In this document: positions 1 to 8,187 of the stretch, in pieces
Numbering within the stretch: the stretch's first letter is position 1
Layout of the letters: each line of letters opens with the position of its first letter
Origin: CAMAVH01 sp964628235
GTDB lineage: Bacteria; Pseudomonadota; Alphaproteobacteria; SMXQ01
Direction: 5' to 3'
DNA length: 64,000 bases
Assembly (NCBI GenBank): GCA_964628235.1
Contig: CAZVLU010000008.1
Coordinates: 1 to 64,000 of the forward strand
Program-made: the position numbers and the translations under genes
The notes under the pieces: model-generated
What the model was told of the DNA's origin: nothing
The model's database searches: none
The model's input: only the letters and a program-made list of their open reading frames with translations

Positions 1-9
1 GAGTTCTGA

Positions 10-1368
10 ATGACCCAGCAAGTCGCTACGCCGGCGTCCCAGCCGAGCCAGTCCCTATCGCAATTCGACGCCATCGCCATGATCGTCGGCGTCGTCGTCG
101 GCATCGGCATCTTCACCTTCCCGGCGCTGGTCGCCATGAACGCGGCGAGCGAGCGCGACGTGCTGCTGCTCTGGGCCGGCGGCGGCTTGATCTCGCTCAT
201 CGGCGCGCTCTGCTACGCCGAACTGTGCAGCGCTTACCCCAGCGCCGGCGGCGAATATCATTTCGTCACCAAGGCGTTCGGCCGCGATGTCGGCTTCATG
301 TTTGCCTGGGCGCGGCTCGGCGTGATCCAGACCGGCGCCATCGCCCTGGTCTGCTTCATCCTCGGCGACTACGCCACGCGGCTCTACAATCTCGGCACCT
401 ATAGCTCGGCGATCTACGCGGCGCTCACCGTGGTGGTGCTGACCGCCGCCAATCTGTTCGGCGCCAAGCCGGGCAAGATGCTGCAGAACCTGCTGGCCAG
501 CGGCATCATCATCATCCTCGCCGCCGCGATCATCGGCGGTTTGATCAACGGCCTGCCGCCGACCACGGCTGCCGCCGCGCCGGCCGCGAGCGGCGGCGCT
601 TCGACCGCGATCGGCGCGGCGATGATCTTCATCCTGCTGACCTATGGCGGCTGGAACGAGGCGGCCTATCTCTCGGCCGAGGTGAAGAACCCGGGCCGCA
701 ACATGGTCCGCGTCATGGTCGTCAGCCTGCTGCTGATCACGCTGCTCTATGTGCTGATCAACGTCGCCTATTTGCGCGTCCTCGGCCTCGACGGCATGCG
801 GCAGGGCACCACCATCGGCGCCGAGCTGATGCGCCGCGAATTCGGCGCGGCCGGGGCGCTCGTGCTCAGCCTCGCGGTGATTTTGGCGGCGCTGTCGACC
901 GCCAACGCCACCATCTTCACGGGTGCCCGCACCAACTACGCCCTCGGCCAGAACTTTGCGCCGCTCGCGGCGCTCGGCACTTGGGACGCCAAGCACGACA
1001 CGCCGCGCACGGCGCTGCTGCTGCAGGGCGTCATCGCCCTGGCGCTGGTGTTCGTCGGCGCCATCACGCTCGACGGTGTCAAAGCGATGGTCAATTACGT
1101 CACGCCGGTGTTCTGGTTCTTCATGCTGCTCACCGGCCTGTCGCTGTTCGTCCTGCGGTTTCGCGATCCGGGCACGGCACGCCCGTTCCGCGTGCCGCTC
1201 TATCCGGTGACGCCGGCGATTTTCGTACTGACCTGCGGCTATATGCTGCATTCCGGCATCGATTTTGCCCGGATGACCTATGCCGGCCTGCCATCGCTCC
1301 TCGGCCTCGGCATCGTTCTATTGGGTTTGCCGTTGCTGGTCTGGGGCCGGCTACGCGCCAAAGCTTAA
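10..1368 (+). CDS. APC-superfamily amino acid permease
   Basis: A 452-residue, very hydrophobic protein with about 12 predicted membrane spans. It belongs to the amino acid/polyamine/organocation (APC) superfamily. The first span carries the glycine-rich unwound segment typical of the family (VGVVVGIGIFTFPALV, residues about 26-41). A GGWNEAAYLSAEVKNPGRN stretch near residue 215 matches the conserved loop after span 6. It probably imports or exchanges an amino acid at the inner membrane; the substrate cannot be read from sequence. The ATG directly follows an in-frame TGA at 7-9, so the start is fixed. The next gene, a GST, lies 75 bases downstream on the same strand. Confidence 0.88.
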   Translation: MTQQVATPASQPSQSLSQFDAIAMIVGVVVGIGIFTFPALVAMNAASERDVLLLWAGGGLISLIGALCYAELCSAYPSAGGEYHFVTKAFGRDVGFMFAWARLGVIQTGAIALVCFILGDYATRLYNLGTYSSAIYAALTVVVLTAANLFGAKPGKMLQNLLASGIIIILAAAIIGGLINGLPPTTAAAAPAASGGASTAIGAAMIFILLTYGGWNEAAYLSAEVKNPGRNMVRVMVVSLLLITLLYVLINVAYLRVLGLDGMRQGTTIGAELMRREFGAAGALVLSLAVILAALSTANATIFTGARTNYALGQNFAPLAALGTWDAKHDTPRTALLLQGVIALALVFVGAITLDGVKAMVNYVTPVFWFFMLLTGLSLFVLRFRDPGTARPFRVPLYPVTPAIFVLTCGYMLHSGIDFARMTYAGLPSLLGLGIVLLGLPLLVWGRLRAKA

Positions 1369-1443
1369 CGAAAGGCTTTAAAATGGGGGATAAAGCCTGC
1401 CCGGCGCTTGGCCGTGGCGGGCTCCTCCTATAGATTGCCGCTC

Positions 1444-2121
1444 ATGCGCCGCCTCTATCATCTTTGGCTTTCGCCGTTCAGCCGCAAAGTCCGCATCGTC
1501 CTGGCCGAGAAGGGTCTGGAGTTCGAGATGAAGGTCGAGAAGACCTGGGAGCGGCGTCCCGATTTTCTCGCCCTCAATCCGGCGGGCCAGGTGCCGGTGC
1601 TGGTCGATGAGGACGGCACCACCGTCGTCGATAGCGGCGTCATCTGCGAATATCTCGAAGAAGTCCACCCGGCCGAGAAGGGCAAGTCGCTCTACGGCCC
1701 AACGCCGGCGGCGCGCGCCGAGGTGCGCCGCTTGGTCGCCTGGTTCGATCTCAAATTCCAGCGCGAGGTAACGGTCAACCTGGTCGGCGAGAAAATTCAG
1801 AAACGCTTTTTGGGCTTAGGCCAGCCCGACTCCAGCGCGATCCGCGCCGGCCACGCCAACATCCACATGCATCTCGATTATATCGCCTGGCTCACCGAGC
1901 GGCGCAGTTGGCTCGCCGGCGAGGATTTTTCGTTGGCCGACGTCGCCGCAGCGGCGCATATCTCCTGCCTCGATTATGTCGGCGACGTGCCGTGGGACGA
2001 TCATCCGGAAGCGCGCGTCTGGTATGCGCGCATCAAGTCGCGTAAGACCTTCCGGCCGATCCTCGCCGACCATATTCCGGGCGTGCCGCCGCCCAAGCAC
2101 TACGCCGATCCCGACTTCTGA
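1444..2121 (+). CDS. Glutathione S-transferase family protein
   Basis: A 225-residue GST-fold protein. The N-terminal thioredoxin-like domain opens with LYHLWLSPFSRKVRIVLAEK, contains the cis-proline element GQVPVLVDEDG and the glutathione gamma-Glu-binding DSGVICEYLEE, and is followed by an all-helical C-terminal domain with SLADVAAAAHISCLDY. Such proteins conjugate or reduce glutathione adducts, but the substrate is unknown here. The ATG at 1444 places the first beta strand at the usual position; an in-frame upstream start at 1408 would add twelve residues with no family support. The gene lies between a permease and a small membrane protein, all on the plus strand. Confidence 0.85.
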   Translation: MRRLYHLWLSPFSRKVRIVLAEKGLEFEMKVEKTWERRPDFLALNPAGQVPVLVDEDGTTVVDSGVICEYLEEVHPAEKGKSLYGPTPAARAEVRRLVAWFDLKFQREVTVNLVGEKIQKRFLGLGQPDSSAIRAGHANIHMHLDYIAWLTERRSWLAGEDFSLADVAAAAHISCLDYVGDVPWDDHPEARVWYARIKSRKTFRPILADHIPGVPPPKHYADPDF

Positions 2122-2146
2122 GCTACCGGCTCTCGCAAGGACCCCT

Positions 2147-2602
2147 ATGACCGACCAGACTCATCCGCCCGTCAACCCGGATGCCCTCGAAGGCCCGCAC
2201 GGCATCGTCTGCCAAGCCTATCTCAACGGCACGGTGCATCTCGGGCTGAAATATTTCGACCTCAACAAGCGCGGCTCGCCGGTCTTCAAGCTGTGGGAGA
2301 ACATCCTGCCTTACGCCATGCTGGCCGCCGTCGTCGCACAATATACCTACGACTATGGCTATATCGGCTTTATGGCGAGCCTGCTGCTCACCGGCCTCCT
2401 GGTGTTCTGGTTCGCGCCGCGCTGGCTGGCCAAGCGGGTGCGCGCCCGTGCCCTCGCCATGGCGCTCGCCAACGAAGCCGGCTGGGACAAGCTGTGGGCC
2501 GTCGGCGGCCTCGGCATGCGGCTCGCCAGCGATTCCAGCATCGGCTGCGATTCGCCGGACTGCGATTGGCGGGCTTTCGCCGAGAAATATCTCAAGGAAT
2601 AG
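2147..2602 (+). CDS. Small membrane protein of unknown function
   Basis: A 151-residue protein I do not recognise. The soluble N-terminus (about 55 residues) is followed by two closely spaced hydrophobic segments, around residues 58-77 (ILPYAMLAAVVAQYTYDYGY) and 80-97 (GFMASLLLTGLLVFWFAP), then a basic stretch WLAKRVRARALAMALA and a C-terminal part with a Cys pair, IGCDSPDCDWRAF. The basic residues after the second span suggest both termini are cytoplasmic. It starts 25 bases after the GST stop and is probably co-transcribed with it. Confidence 0.65.
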   Translation: MTDQTHPPVNPDALEGPHGIVCQAYLNGTVHLGLKYFDLNKRGSPVFKLWENILPYAMLAAVVAQYTYDYGYIGFMASLLLTGLLVFWFAPRWLAKRVRARALAMALANEAGWDKLWAVGGLGMRLASDSSIGCDSPDCDWRAFAEKYLKE

Positions 2603-2685
2603 GGTTCCCGTCCGCCCGGGCGCGGCCATAGTTTTGCCGCCTTCGCGGCGCTAGCATCGGCTTCCCCTAATTCCGGAGGCCCCCC

Positions 2686-3432
2686 ATGCCCGTCCTTTCC
2701 GTCACGTCCCTGCGCGCGCTGCTTTCGGCTGGTCCCGCCATGATTCCGGTGCTCGGCGCGCTGTTGAGCGCGGTCACGGCGGTCGGCCAGGCGCAGGCGC
2801 AAGCCGCCGACATGCCGCGCGACGAGATTGTCTTGCAACTCGCCGCCGAAGATTGGGTCGAGACCAAAACAGCGCGCGTCGTCGCCGCAGCCGACGTGGC
2901 GATTGCCGGCGAGAATCGCGCCAGCGTGCGCGACCGCATGTTGGACGCGTTGAAGAAACTGTCGCCCGACGCCGATTGGCGCTTGAGCCAATTTGCCCGC
3001 AGCCAGGATTCGGCCGGGCTTGAGCGTTGGCGCGTCACCGCCGAAGCGCGCTTGGCGGAAAAATCCTTGGGCGGGCTCGACGACCGCGCCAAGAGCTTGA
3101 GCCAGCCTGGCCTGCAACTGCGCATCGCAACGACGCAATTCACGCCGACGCTCGACGAACGCGAGGCGACGCTGGCCGGATTGCGCGCCAAGCTCTACGA
3201 ACAGGCTAAGCAGGAAGCCGAGCAGGCTGCGAAAACCTGGCCCGACCGCGCCTATCGTGTGGCGCGCGTTGATTTTCAACAGACGTCGATGCCGATGATG
3301 CGAATGCAGGCGCAAGACGCCATGCCCACGATGGCCGCATCGGGCGGCGCCGACATGTTCTCGGGCGGTGATGTCGCGGTGGCGCAAAAGTTGATGCTGC
3401 AAGCGATCGTCACGCTGTCGCCGAGCAAGTAG
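2686..3432 (+). CDS. Putative secreted SIMPL (DUF541)-like protein
   Basis: A 248-residue protein with an N-terminal signal sequence (hydrophobic run PVLGALLSAVTAVGQAQAQA, likely cleaved near residue 40). The rest resembles the SIMPL/DUF541 family of periplasmic proteins, with alternating strands, a helix with AKLYEQAKQEAEQAAKTWPD near residue 170 and a C-terminal strand ending in VTLSPSK. The family has few characterised members; oxidative-stress and envelope roles have been proposed. The assignment rests on general pattern and is moderate. A Met-rich stretch (residues about 203-226, including MPMMRMQAQDAMPTM) is unusual and could bind metal. It converges with the TPR gene, only 7 bases between the stops. 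Confidence 0.55.
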   Translation: MPVLSVTSLRALLSAGPAMIPVLGALLSAVTAVGQAQAQAADMPRDEIVLQLAAEDWVETKTARVVAAADVAIAGENRASVRDRMLDALKKLSPDADWRLSQFARSQDSAGLERWRVTAEARLAEKSLGGLDDRAKSLSQPGLQLRIATTQFTPTLDEREATLAGLRAKLYEQAKQEAEQAAKTWPDRAYRVARVDFQQTSMPMMRMQAQDAMPTMAASGGADMFSGGDVAVAQKLMLQAIVTLSPSK

Positions 3433-3439
3433 CGCGTGA

Positions 3440-4240
3440 TTAGCGCCGTGCCGGCGGCGCGGCGGCCGGCGCCGACGACGCAGGTCCTTGGCCGAGCGTC
3501 TTGAGACGTTTGGCCGCTTCAATGCCTTGAGGGCTTTTCGGCGCGAGCTTGATCAGCGATTGCAGATCGGCGCGCGCGCCGGCGATGTCTTTGCGCAATT
3601 CTTTGATCTGCGCGCGTTCGAACAGCGCTTCGGGGCTGCGTTGCGACAGCGCGACGGCGCGGTTGGCGTCTTCGAGGGCGAGATCGAACGAGCCGACATG
3701 GCGGTAGGAGGCGGCGCGATAGAGCCAGGCTTCCGGCCGGTTGGCTTCGAGCTCGATGGCGGCATTGAGATCGTCGATCGCTTCGAAAAACAATCCGGCT
3801 TCGTCGCGCGCCACGGCGCGGTCGATCAAGAGATCGGCGTCGCCTGGCCGGAGCGCGATGGCGCGGTCGAAGGCTTGGATCGCACGCTCCTGCAGGCCGG
3901 CGAGATAATAAGCTTGGCCGGCCTGGCCGTAGAGTTCGGCCTTCAGCACCGCGACCTCGCCCATCGCGTCGGCGGCAAGATCCTCGAAAATCTTGCCGGC
4001 TTGGACGAATTGCCCCTTCTGCACCAGGGCATAACCGAGGCATTGGCGCGCGGCTTGGTTGGCGCCGCCCTGCCACCAGCTTTGCGCGCGCTTGATGGCG
4101 GCGTCGGGGTCCTTGCCGGCGAGGATGATGCATTCGGTGTAGTCGGCATTGTGCTGCGCCAGCGCCGACTGCGCCGCCGCCTGTGGCAGAGCGGCGAAAT
4201 TTGCGGCGATGATCGCGGCAATGAGGAAAGGCGAGCGCAT
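3440..4240 (-). CDS. Secreted tetratricopeptide-repeat protein
   Basis: A 266-residue protein with a Sec signal peptide (MRSPFLIAAIIAANFAALPQ, cleavage likely after AAAQS near residue 24). At least four TPR units follow (AGQAYYLAGLQERAIQAFDR, LLIDRAVARDEAGLFFEAID, AWLYRAASYRHVGSFDLALE, ALFERAQIKELRKDIAGARA), each with the spaced small and aromatic residues of the repeat. The tail is Ala/Pro rich. TPR proteins act as periplasmic scaffolds for partner proteins; the partner is unknown. It stands alone on the minus strand. The start is the ATG before the signal peptide. Confidence 0.8.
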   Translation of the reverse strand: MRSPFLIAAIIAANFAALPQAAAQSALAQHNADYTECIILAGKDPDAAIKRAQSWWQGGANQAARQCLGYALVQKGQFVQAGKIFEDLAADAMGEVAVLKAELYGQAGQAYYLAGLQERAIQAFDRAIALRPGDADLLIDRAVARDEAGLFFEAIDDLNAAIELEANRPEAWLYRAASYRHVGSFDLALEDANRAVALSQRSPEALFERAQIKELRKDIAGARADLQSLIKLAPKSPQGIEAAKRLKTLGQGPASSAPAAAPPARR

Positions 4241-4261
4241 GGCGAGAAGATGGGCATGGCG

Positions 4262-4316
4262 GCGGCCACTGTCTAGTCTCTATTGGGTCTAGTCTCTTTG
4301 GCTCTCGTCTCTTCGG
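4262..4316. repeat. Short imperfect CTAGTCTCT repeats
   Basis: In the gap between two divergent genes, the motif ctagtctct occurs at about 4272-4280 and again at about 4288-4296, followed by the degenerate copies ctcgtctct and cggcctctt. No function is assigned. It may be slippage-prone sequence within the shared promoter region of the TPR and SDR genes. Confidence 0.4.
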
Positions 4317-4355
4317 CCTCTTGCGCCGGCAGGACGGCTGGCCTCATATGACGCC

Positions 4356-5237
4356 ATGTCGACATCCTCGTTTCGCCTATTTTGCTTCGGCCTCGGGACC
4401 TCCGCGCTTGTTCTCGCGCGTCAGTTGAAGGCCGAAGGCTGGAGCATCGCGGGAACTTGCCGCGGCGCAGAGAAGGCCGCGGCGTTGCGCGCCGACGGTT
4501 TCATCGTGCATCTGTTCGACGGCGATGAGCCGATGGCGGATGCGACGGCAGCGCTCGCTGGCGCGACTCATATGGTGATCTCGATTCCGCCGGGCGCGGC
4601 TGGCGATCCGGCCTTGCGCTGGCATGCCGCCGACATCGCGGCGCTTTCATCGTTGCAATGGCTCGGCTATCTGTCGACCACCGGCGTCTATGGCGACCAT
4701 CAGGGCGGCTGGGTCGACGAGACCAGCGCCTTGACGCCGTCGGGCGAGCGCGGCCAGCGGCGCGTGACGGCCGAGACGGGCTGGCTCGATCTATGGCGCC
4801 AGCATGGCCTCGCCGTGCATCTCTTCCGTCTCGCCGGGATTTACGGACCGGACAGCAACGCGCTCGCCACCGTGCGTGCCGGGCGCGGCCAGCGCGTCGA
4901 TAAGCCTGGGCAAGTGTTCTCGCGCATCCATGTCGACGACATCGCGCAAGTGTTGCGCGCCTCGATCGCCAAGCCCCGTCCGGGGGCCGCCTACAATGTC
5001 TGCGACGACAATCCGGCGGCGCCCGAAGAGGTGATCCGCTATGCCTGCGAATTGCTCGGAATCGAGCCGCCGCCGCTGGTGCCGTTCGATAGCGCGCAGC
5101 TTTCGGCGATGGCGCGCAGCTTCTATGACGACAACAAGCGCGTGCGCAACGACCGCATCAAGACCGAGCTCGGCGTCGTCCTGAAATATCCCGATTACAA
5201 AGCCGGATTGCAGGCAATCTTAAAAGGCGAAAGCTAA
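4356..5237 (+). CDS. Atypical SDR / NAD-dependent epimerase-like protein (YeeZ type)
   Basis: A 293-residue Rossmann protein of the atypical short-chain dehydrogenase group that includes E. coli YeeZ. The N-terminal nucleotide loop is degenerate (FCFGLGTSALVLARQL, residues 9-24). A central STTGVYGDHQGGWVDE resembles the Ser-Thr-Tyr element of extended SDRs, followed by RLAGIYGP and FSRIHVDDIAQVL, which match nucleotide-sugar epimerase motifs. The classical YxxxK lysine is not evident (VYGDHQ), so catalysis is uncertain. The gene is divergent from the TPR gene, and its stop overlaps the convergent hydrolase stop by four bases. Confidence 0.75.
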   Translation: MSTSSFRLFCFGLGTSALVLARQLKAEGWSIAGTCRGAEKAAALRADGFIVHLFDGDEPMADATAALAGATHMVISIPPGAAGDPALRWHAADIAALSSLQWLGYLSTTGVYGDHQGGWVDETSALTPSGERGQRRVTAETGWLDLWRQHGLAVHLFRLAGIYGPDSNALATVRAGRGQRVDKPGQVFSRIHVDDIAQVLRASIAKPRPGAAYNVCDDNPAAPEEVIRYACELLGIEPPPLVPFDSAQLSAMARSFYDDNKRVRNDRIKTELGVVLKYPDYKAGLQAILKGES

Positions 5238-5992
5238 AAGCCCGCCTTGAAGCTCAGCGCCGCGACGGCGTCGCGGATTTCGGCGAGGTCTTGATCGCGC
5301 GACAGGCGATGGTCACCGTCCTTGATCAGCGTCACCGCCACATCGAGCGAGGTCAGCTTGCGGGCGAGGCGCAGGCTGTAGTCGTAGGGCACGTCGCCGT
5401 CTTTCATGCCGTGCAACAGCCGGACCGGGCAGTCGAGCGCGATGGGGCCGCGCAGCAGCAAGAGCTTGCGGCCGTCCTCGATCAATTTGCGCGAAATCAT
5501 GTAGGGCTGGTCGCTGTAGGCCGAGGGCTGCGCGAACATGCCGTCGCGCATCAGCGTCTCTTGCTCGGCCGGCGTGATCTGGCCCCACACCAACTCCTCG
5601 GTGAAATCCGGCGCCGGCGCGATGCCGACGATGCCGACGACGCGGTCGCGCCTTGCCAAGGCGGCGAGCAGCATGATCCAGCCGCCCATCGACGAGCCGA
5701 CCAGCAGCAGCGGGCCGCTGGTCGTATCGATGACGTCGAGCGCGTCGTCGAGCCAATCCTGCAGCCCGGTTTCGGCGAAGACGCCCTCGGATTGGCCATG
5801 CGCCCGGTAATCGAAGCGCAGCATGGCCTGGCCGCGCGCCCGGCAAAACTCGGCGAGGTCCTGCACCTTCTTGCCGCTCATGTCGGACATGAAGCCGGAA
5901 AAGAACGCCACGGTCGGCCCGCGCCCCGGATCGGCGGCATAGGCGATGGCGGGGCGGCCGGGACGGCCTAGAATCGCGGGCTTTTGTTGCAA
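5234..5992 (-). CDS. Alpha/beta-fold hydrolase
   Basis: A 252-residue serine hydrolase. The nucleophile elbow GSSMGG lies near residue 100. The likely acid is in LLHGMKDGDVPYDYS and the catalytic histidine in KDGDHRLSR near the C-terminus, so the triad is complete. RFDYRAHGQSEG matches the strand-4 oxyanion region of ABHD10/YbfF-like esterases and acyl-protein thioesterases. There is no signal peptide, so it is cytoplasmic. Its own function is unknown. It overlaps the convergent SDR stop by four bases and is transcribed alone. Confidence 0.85.
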   Translation of the reverse strand: MQQKPAILGRPGRPAIAYAADPGRGPTVAFFSGFMSDMSGKKVQDLAEFCRARGQAMLRFDYRAHGQSEGVFAETGLQDWLDDALDVIDTTSGPLLLVGSSMGGWIMLLAALARRDRVVGIVGIAPAPDFTEELVWGQITPAEQETLMRDGMFAQPSAYSDQPYMISRKLIEDGRKLLLLRGPIALDCPVRLLHGMKDGDVPYDYSLRLARKLTSLDVAVTLIKDGDHRLSRDQDLAEIRDAVAALSFKAGF

Positions 5993-6072
5993 CGGCAGGA
6001 CCTTTCGGGCAATTACTGAGGCCGCACCCCTCAGCCGGGCCGCCCGGCGTCACTGCTAGCATTGAACCCCCC

Positions 6073-7224
6073 TTGAACGGAAGCCGTCCCACAGTTTTGC
6101 AAGTCTTGCCGGCGCTCGGCAGCGCCTCAGGCGCGGCTGGCGGCGTCGAGCGCGGCACCGTCGATGTCGCCAAGGCGCTGGTCGCCGCCGGCTGGCATGC
6201 CATCGTCGCGTCCGAGGGCGGGCCGCTGGCGCGCGAGTTGGACCGCGTCGGGGCCCAGCATGTGACGCTGCCGCTCGCCTCGAAAAACCCCCTCGTCATG
6301 GGCAAGAACGTCGGCCGGTTGCGCGAGCTGATCGCCGCCGAGGGCGTCGACATCGTGCATGCCCGCTCGCGGGCGCCCGCCTGGAGCGCCGAGCGCGCGG
6401 CGAAAAAAGAAGGCGCGCATTTCGTCACGACCTTCCACGGCACCTACGGCGCGAAATCGCCGCTCAAGCGCGCCTATAACGCGGTGATGACGCGTGGCGA
6501 GCGGGTGATCGCCATATCGCATTTCATCGCCGACCATATGCGCGCCACCTACAAGATGGACGAGATGCGCATCCGCGTGATCCATCGCGGCGTCGAGATC
6601 GCCCATTTCGATCCGGCGCGCGTCAGCCAGGAGCGCGTCATCCAGCTCGCCGCCGGCTGGCGTCTGCCGGACGACCGGCGGATCATCATGCTGCCGGCGC
6701 GGCTGTCGCGCTGGAAAGGCCAAGGCTTGCTGCTCGACGCGATGGCGAAGCTCGGCCGGCGCGACCTGTTCGCGCTGTTGATCGGCGTCGGTTCGGGCAG
6801 CGAATCTTTGCGCGAAGAACTAGAAGCGCAAATTCTCCGTCTCGGGCTCGGCGACAGCGTGCGCCTGATCGACGATTGCCGCGATATGCCGGCGGCTTAC
6901 ATGTTGGCCGATGTCGTCGTCGCGCCCTCGACCCAGCCGGAAGCCTTCGGCCGCACGGTGACGGAAGCGCAAGCGATGGGCCGTCCGGTCGTCGCCGCCG
7001 ATCATGGCGGCGCGCGCGAAACCGTGATCCCCGGCGTCACCGGTTGGCTCGCGACACCGGGCGACGCTGATGATTGGGCGGCGGCCATCGATCATGCCGT
7101 CTCGCTCAGCCCCGACGAGCGCGAGGATTTTTCGCGCGCCGCCATCGACAATGTGCGCGCGCATTTCACCAATGAGGTGATGTGCGCGCGCACGCTCGAG
7201 GTCTATCGCGAGCTGCTCGGATGA
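6073..7224 (+). CDS. Glycosyltransferase family 4 (GT-B)
   Basis: A 383-residue retaining GT-B glycosyltransferase. The N-terminal half has the acceptor-domain loop LPALGSASGAAGGVERGTVD and the segment VDIVHARSRAPAW. The C-terminal half has LPARLSRWKGQGLLLDAM and the donor-binding EAFGRTVTEAQAMGRPVV with the E(x7)E arrangement of the GT4 family. It probably adds a sugar to a lipopolysaccharide or other envelope glycan. The best start is a TTG at 6073; the first in-frame ATG is far downstream, inside the conserved region. The stop overlaps the next start in ATGA, so it is translationally coupled to the GT9 gene. Confidence 0.85.
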   Translation: MNGSRPTVLQVLPALGSASGAAGGVERGTVDVAKALVAAGWHAIVASEGGPLARELDRVGAQHVTLPLASKNPLVMGKNVGRLRELIAAEGVDIVHARSRAPAWSAERAAKKEGAHFVTTFHGTYGAKSPLKRAYNAVMTRGERVIAISHFIADHMRATYKMDEMRIRVIHRGVEIAHFDPARVSQERVIQLAAGWRLPDDRRIIMLPARLSRWKGQGLLLDAMAKLGRRDLFALLIGVGSGSESLREELEAQILRLGLGDSVRLIDDCRDMPAAYMLADVVVAPSTQPEAFGRTVTEAQAMGRPVVAADHGGARETVIPGVTGWLATPGDADDWAAAIDHAVSLSPDEREDFSRAAIDNVRAHFTNEVMCARTLEVYRELLG

Positions 7225-8177
7225 CGGCCGAGGCGGCACCTGGCGAGAATATCCTCGTCATCAAGCTCGGCGCGCTCGGCGACTTCGTGCTCGCCACCGG
7301 CCCCTTCAAGGCGATCCGCCGCGCGCATCCGACGGCGCGCATCACGCTGTTGACCATTCCTTTGCTGGCCGGCTTGGCCAAGGGCATGGGTTGGTTCGAC
7401 GAGGTGTGGACCGATGCCCGGCCCGCGTTCTGGAACATCGGCGGCTGGTGGCAGCTTTCGCGCAAGCTGAACGGCGGACGGTTCTCGCGCGTCTACGACT
7501 TGCAGACCTCCGACCGCTCGAACTTTTATTTCCGCCTGATGTCGCCGCCGTTCGGCAAGCGGCCCGAATGGTCGGGCATCGCGGCGGGCGCGTCGCACCC
7601 GCATGCCAATCCGGACCGCGATTTTCTGCATACGGTGGAGCGCCAGAAAGAGCAGCTTGCGACAGCCGGAATTCGCGACGTGCCGCCGCCAGATCTCTCT
7701 TGGGCGCAGGCCGATCTCGCGCGGTTCGATCTGCCGGGATCTTATGCGCTCTTGGTGCCGGGCGGTTCAGCCCATCGGCCGGAAAAGCGCTGGCCGGCCA
7801 GCCATTACGCCGAATTGGCGCGCCGCCTCGTCGCTATCGGCACCACGCCGCTCCTGCTCGGCGCAAATGCCGAGCGCGCCGATTTGGCCGTTATCGCCGC
7901 TGCCTCGGGGGCCCGCGATCTCTGCGGCCAGACGTCGTTCACCGAGATCATCGCTCTGGCGCGTGGCGCGCGCTTCGCGGTCGGCAACGACACCGGACCG
8001 ATGCATCTCATCGCTTCTGCCGGCTGCCCGACGGTGGCGCTGTTCTCGCACGCCTCCGACCCGGCGCTCTGCGCGCCGCGCGGACCGGACGGATTCGGCG
8101 TCGTCGTATTGCGCCGGCCCGACCTCGCCGGACTGCTGCCCGACGAGGTGTTGGCCGCCTTGCCCGCAACGATCTAG
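7221..8177 (+). CDS. Glycosyltransferase family 9 (heptosyltransferase-like)
   Basis: A 318-residue GT9 protein. It opens with the diagnostic ILVIKLGALGDFVLATGPFK, then has LLVPGGSAHRPEKRWP at the start of the second Rossmann domain and FAVGNDTGPMHLIASAGCPT for nucleotide-sugar binding, the hallmark of ADP-heptose:LPS transferases. It is likely a core-oligosaccharide or other envelope glycosyltransferase. The ATG at 7221 overlaps the stop of the GT4 gene (ATGA), which supports this start over longer in-frame ones, and shows an operon. Its stop lies 10 bases from the convergent sbmA stop. Confidence 0.88.
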   Translation: MTAEAAPGENILVIKLGALGDFVLATGPFKAIRRAHPTARITLLTIPLLAGLAKGMGWFDEVWTDARPAFWNIGGWWQLSRKLNGGRFSRVYDLQTSDRSNFYFRLMSPPFGKRPEWSGIAAGASHPHANPDRDFLHTVERQKEQLATAGIRDVPPPDLSWAQADLARFDLPGSYALLVPGGSAHRPEKRWPASHYAELARRLVAIGTTPLLLGANAERADLAVIAAASGARDLCGQTSFTEIIALARGARFAVGNDTGPMHLIASAGCPTVALFSHASDPALCAPRGPDGFGVVVLRRPDLAGLLPDEVLAALPATI

Positions 8178-8187
8178 CTGGGACGAT

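Noticed and set aside
55..1251. Minus-strand frame opposite the APC permease
   Set aside because: Composition and position make it an antisense shadow.
5313..6443. Minus-strand frame from the hydrolase into the GT4 gene
   Set aside because: Overlaps two supported genes in another frame; no motif.
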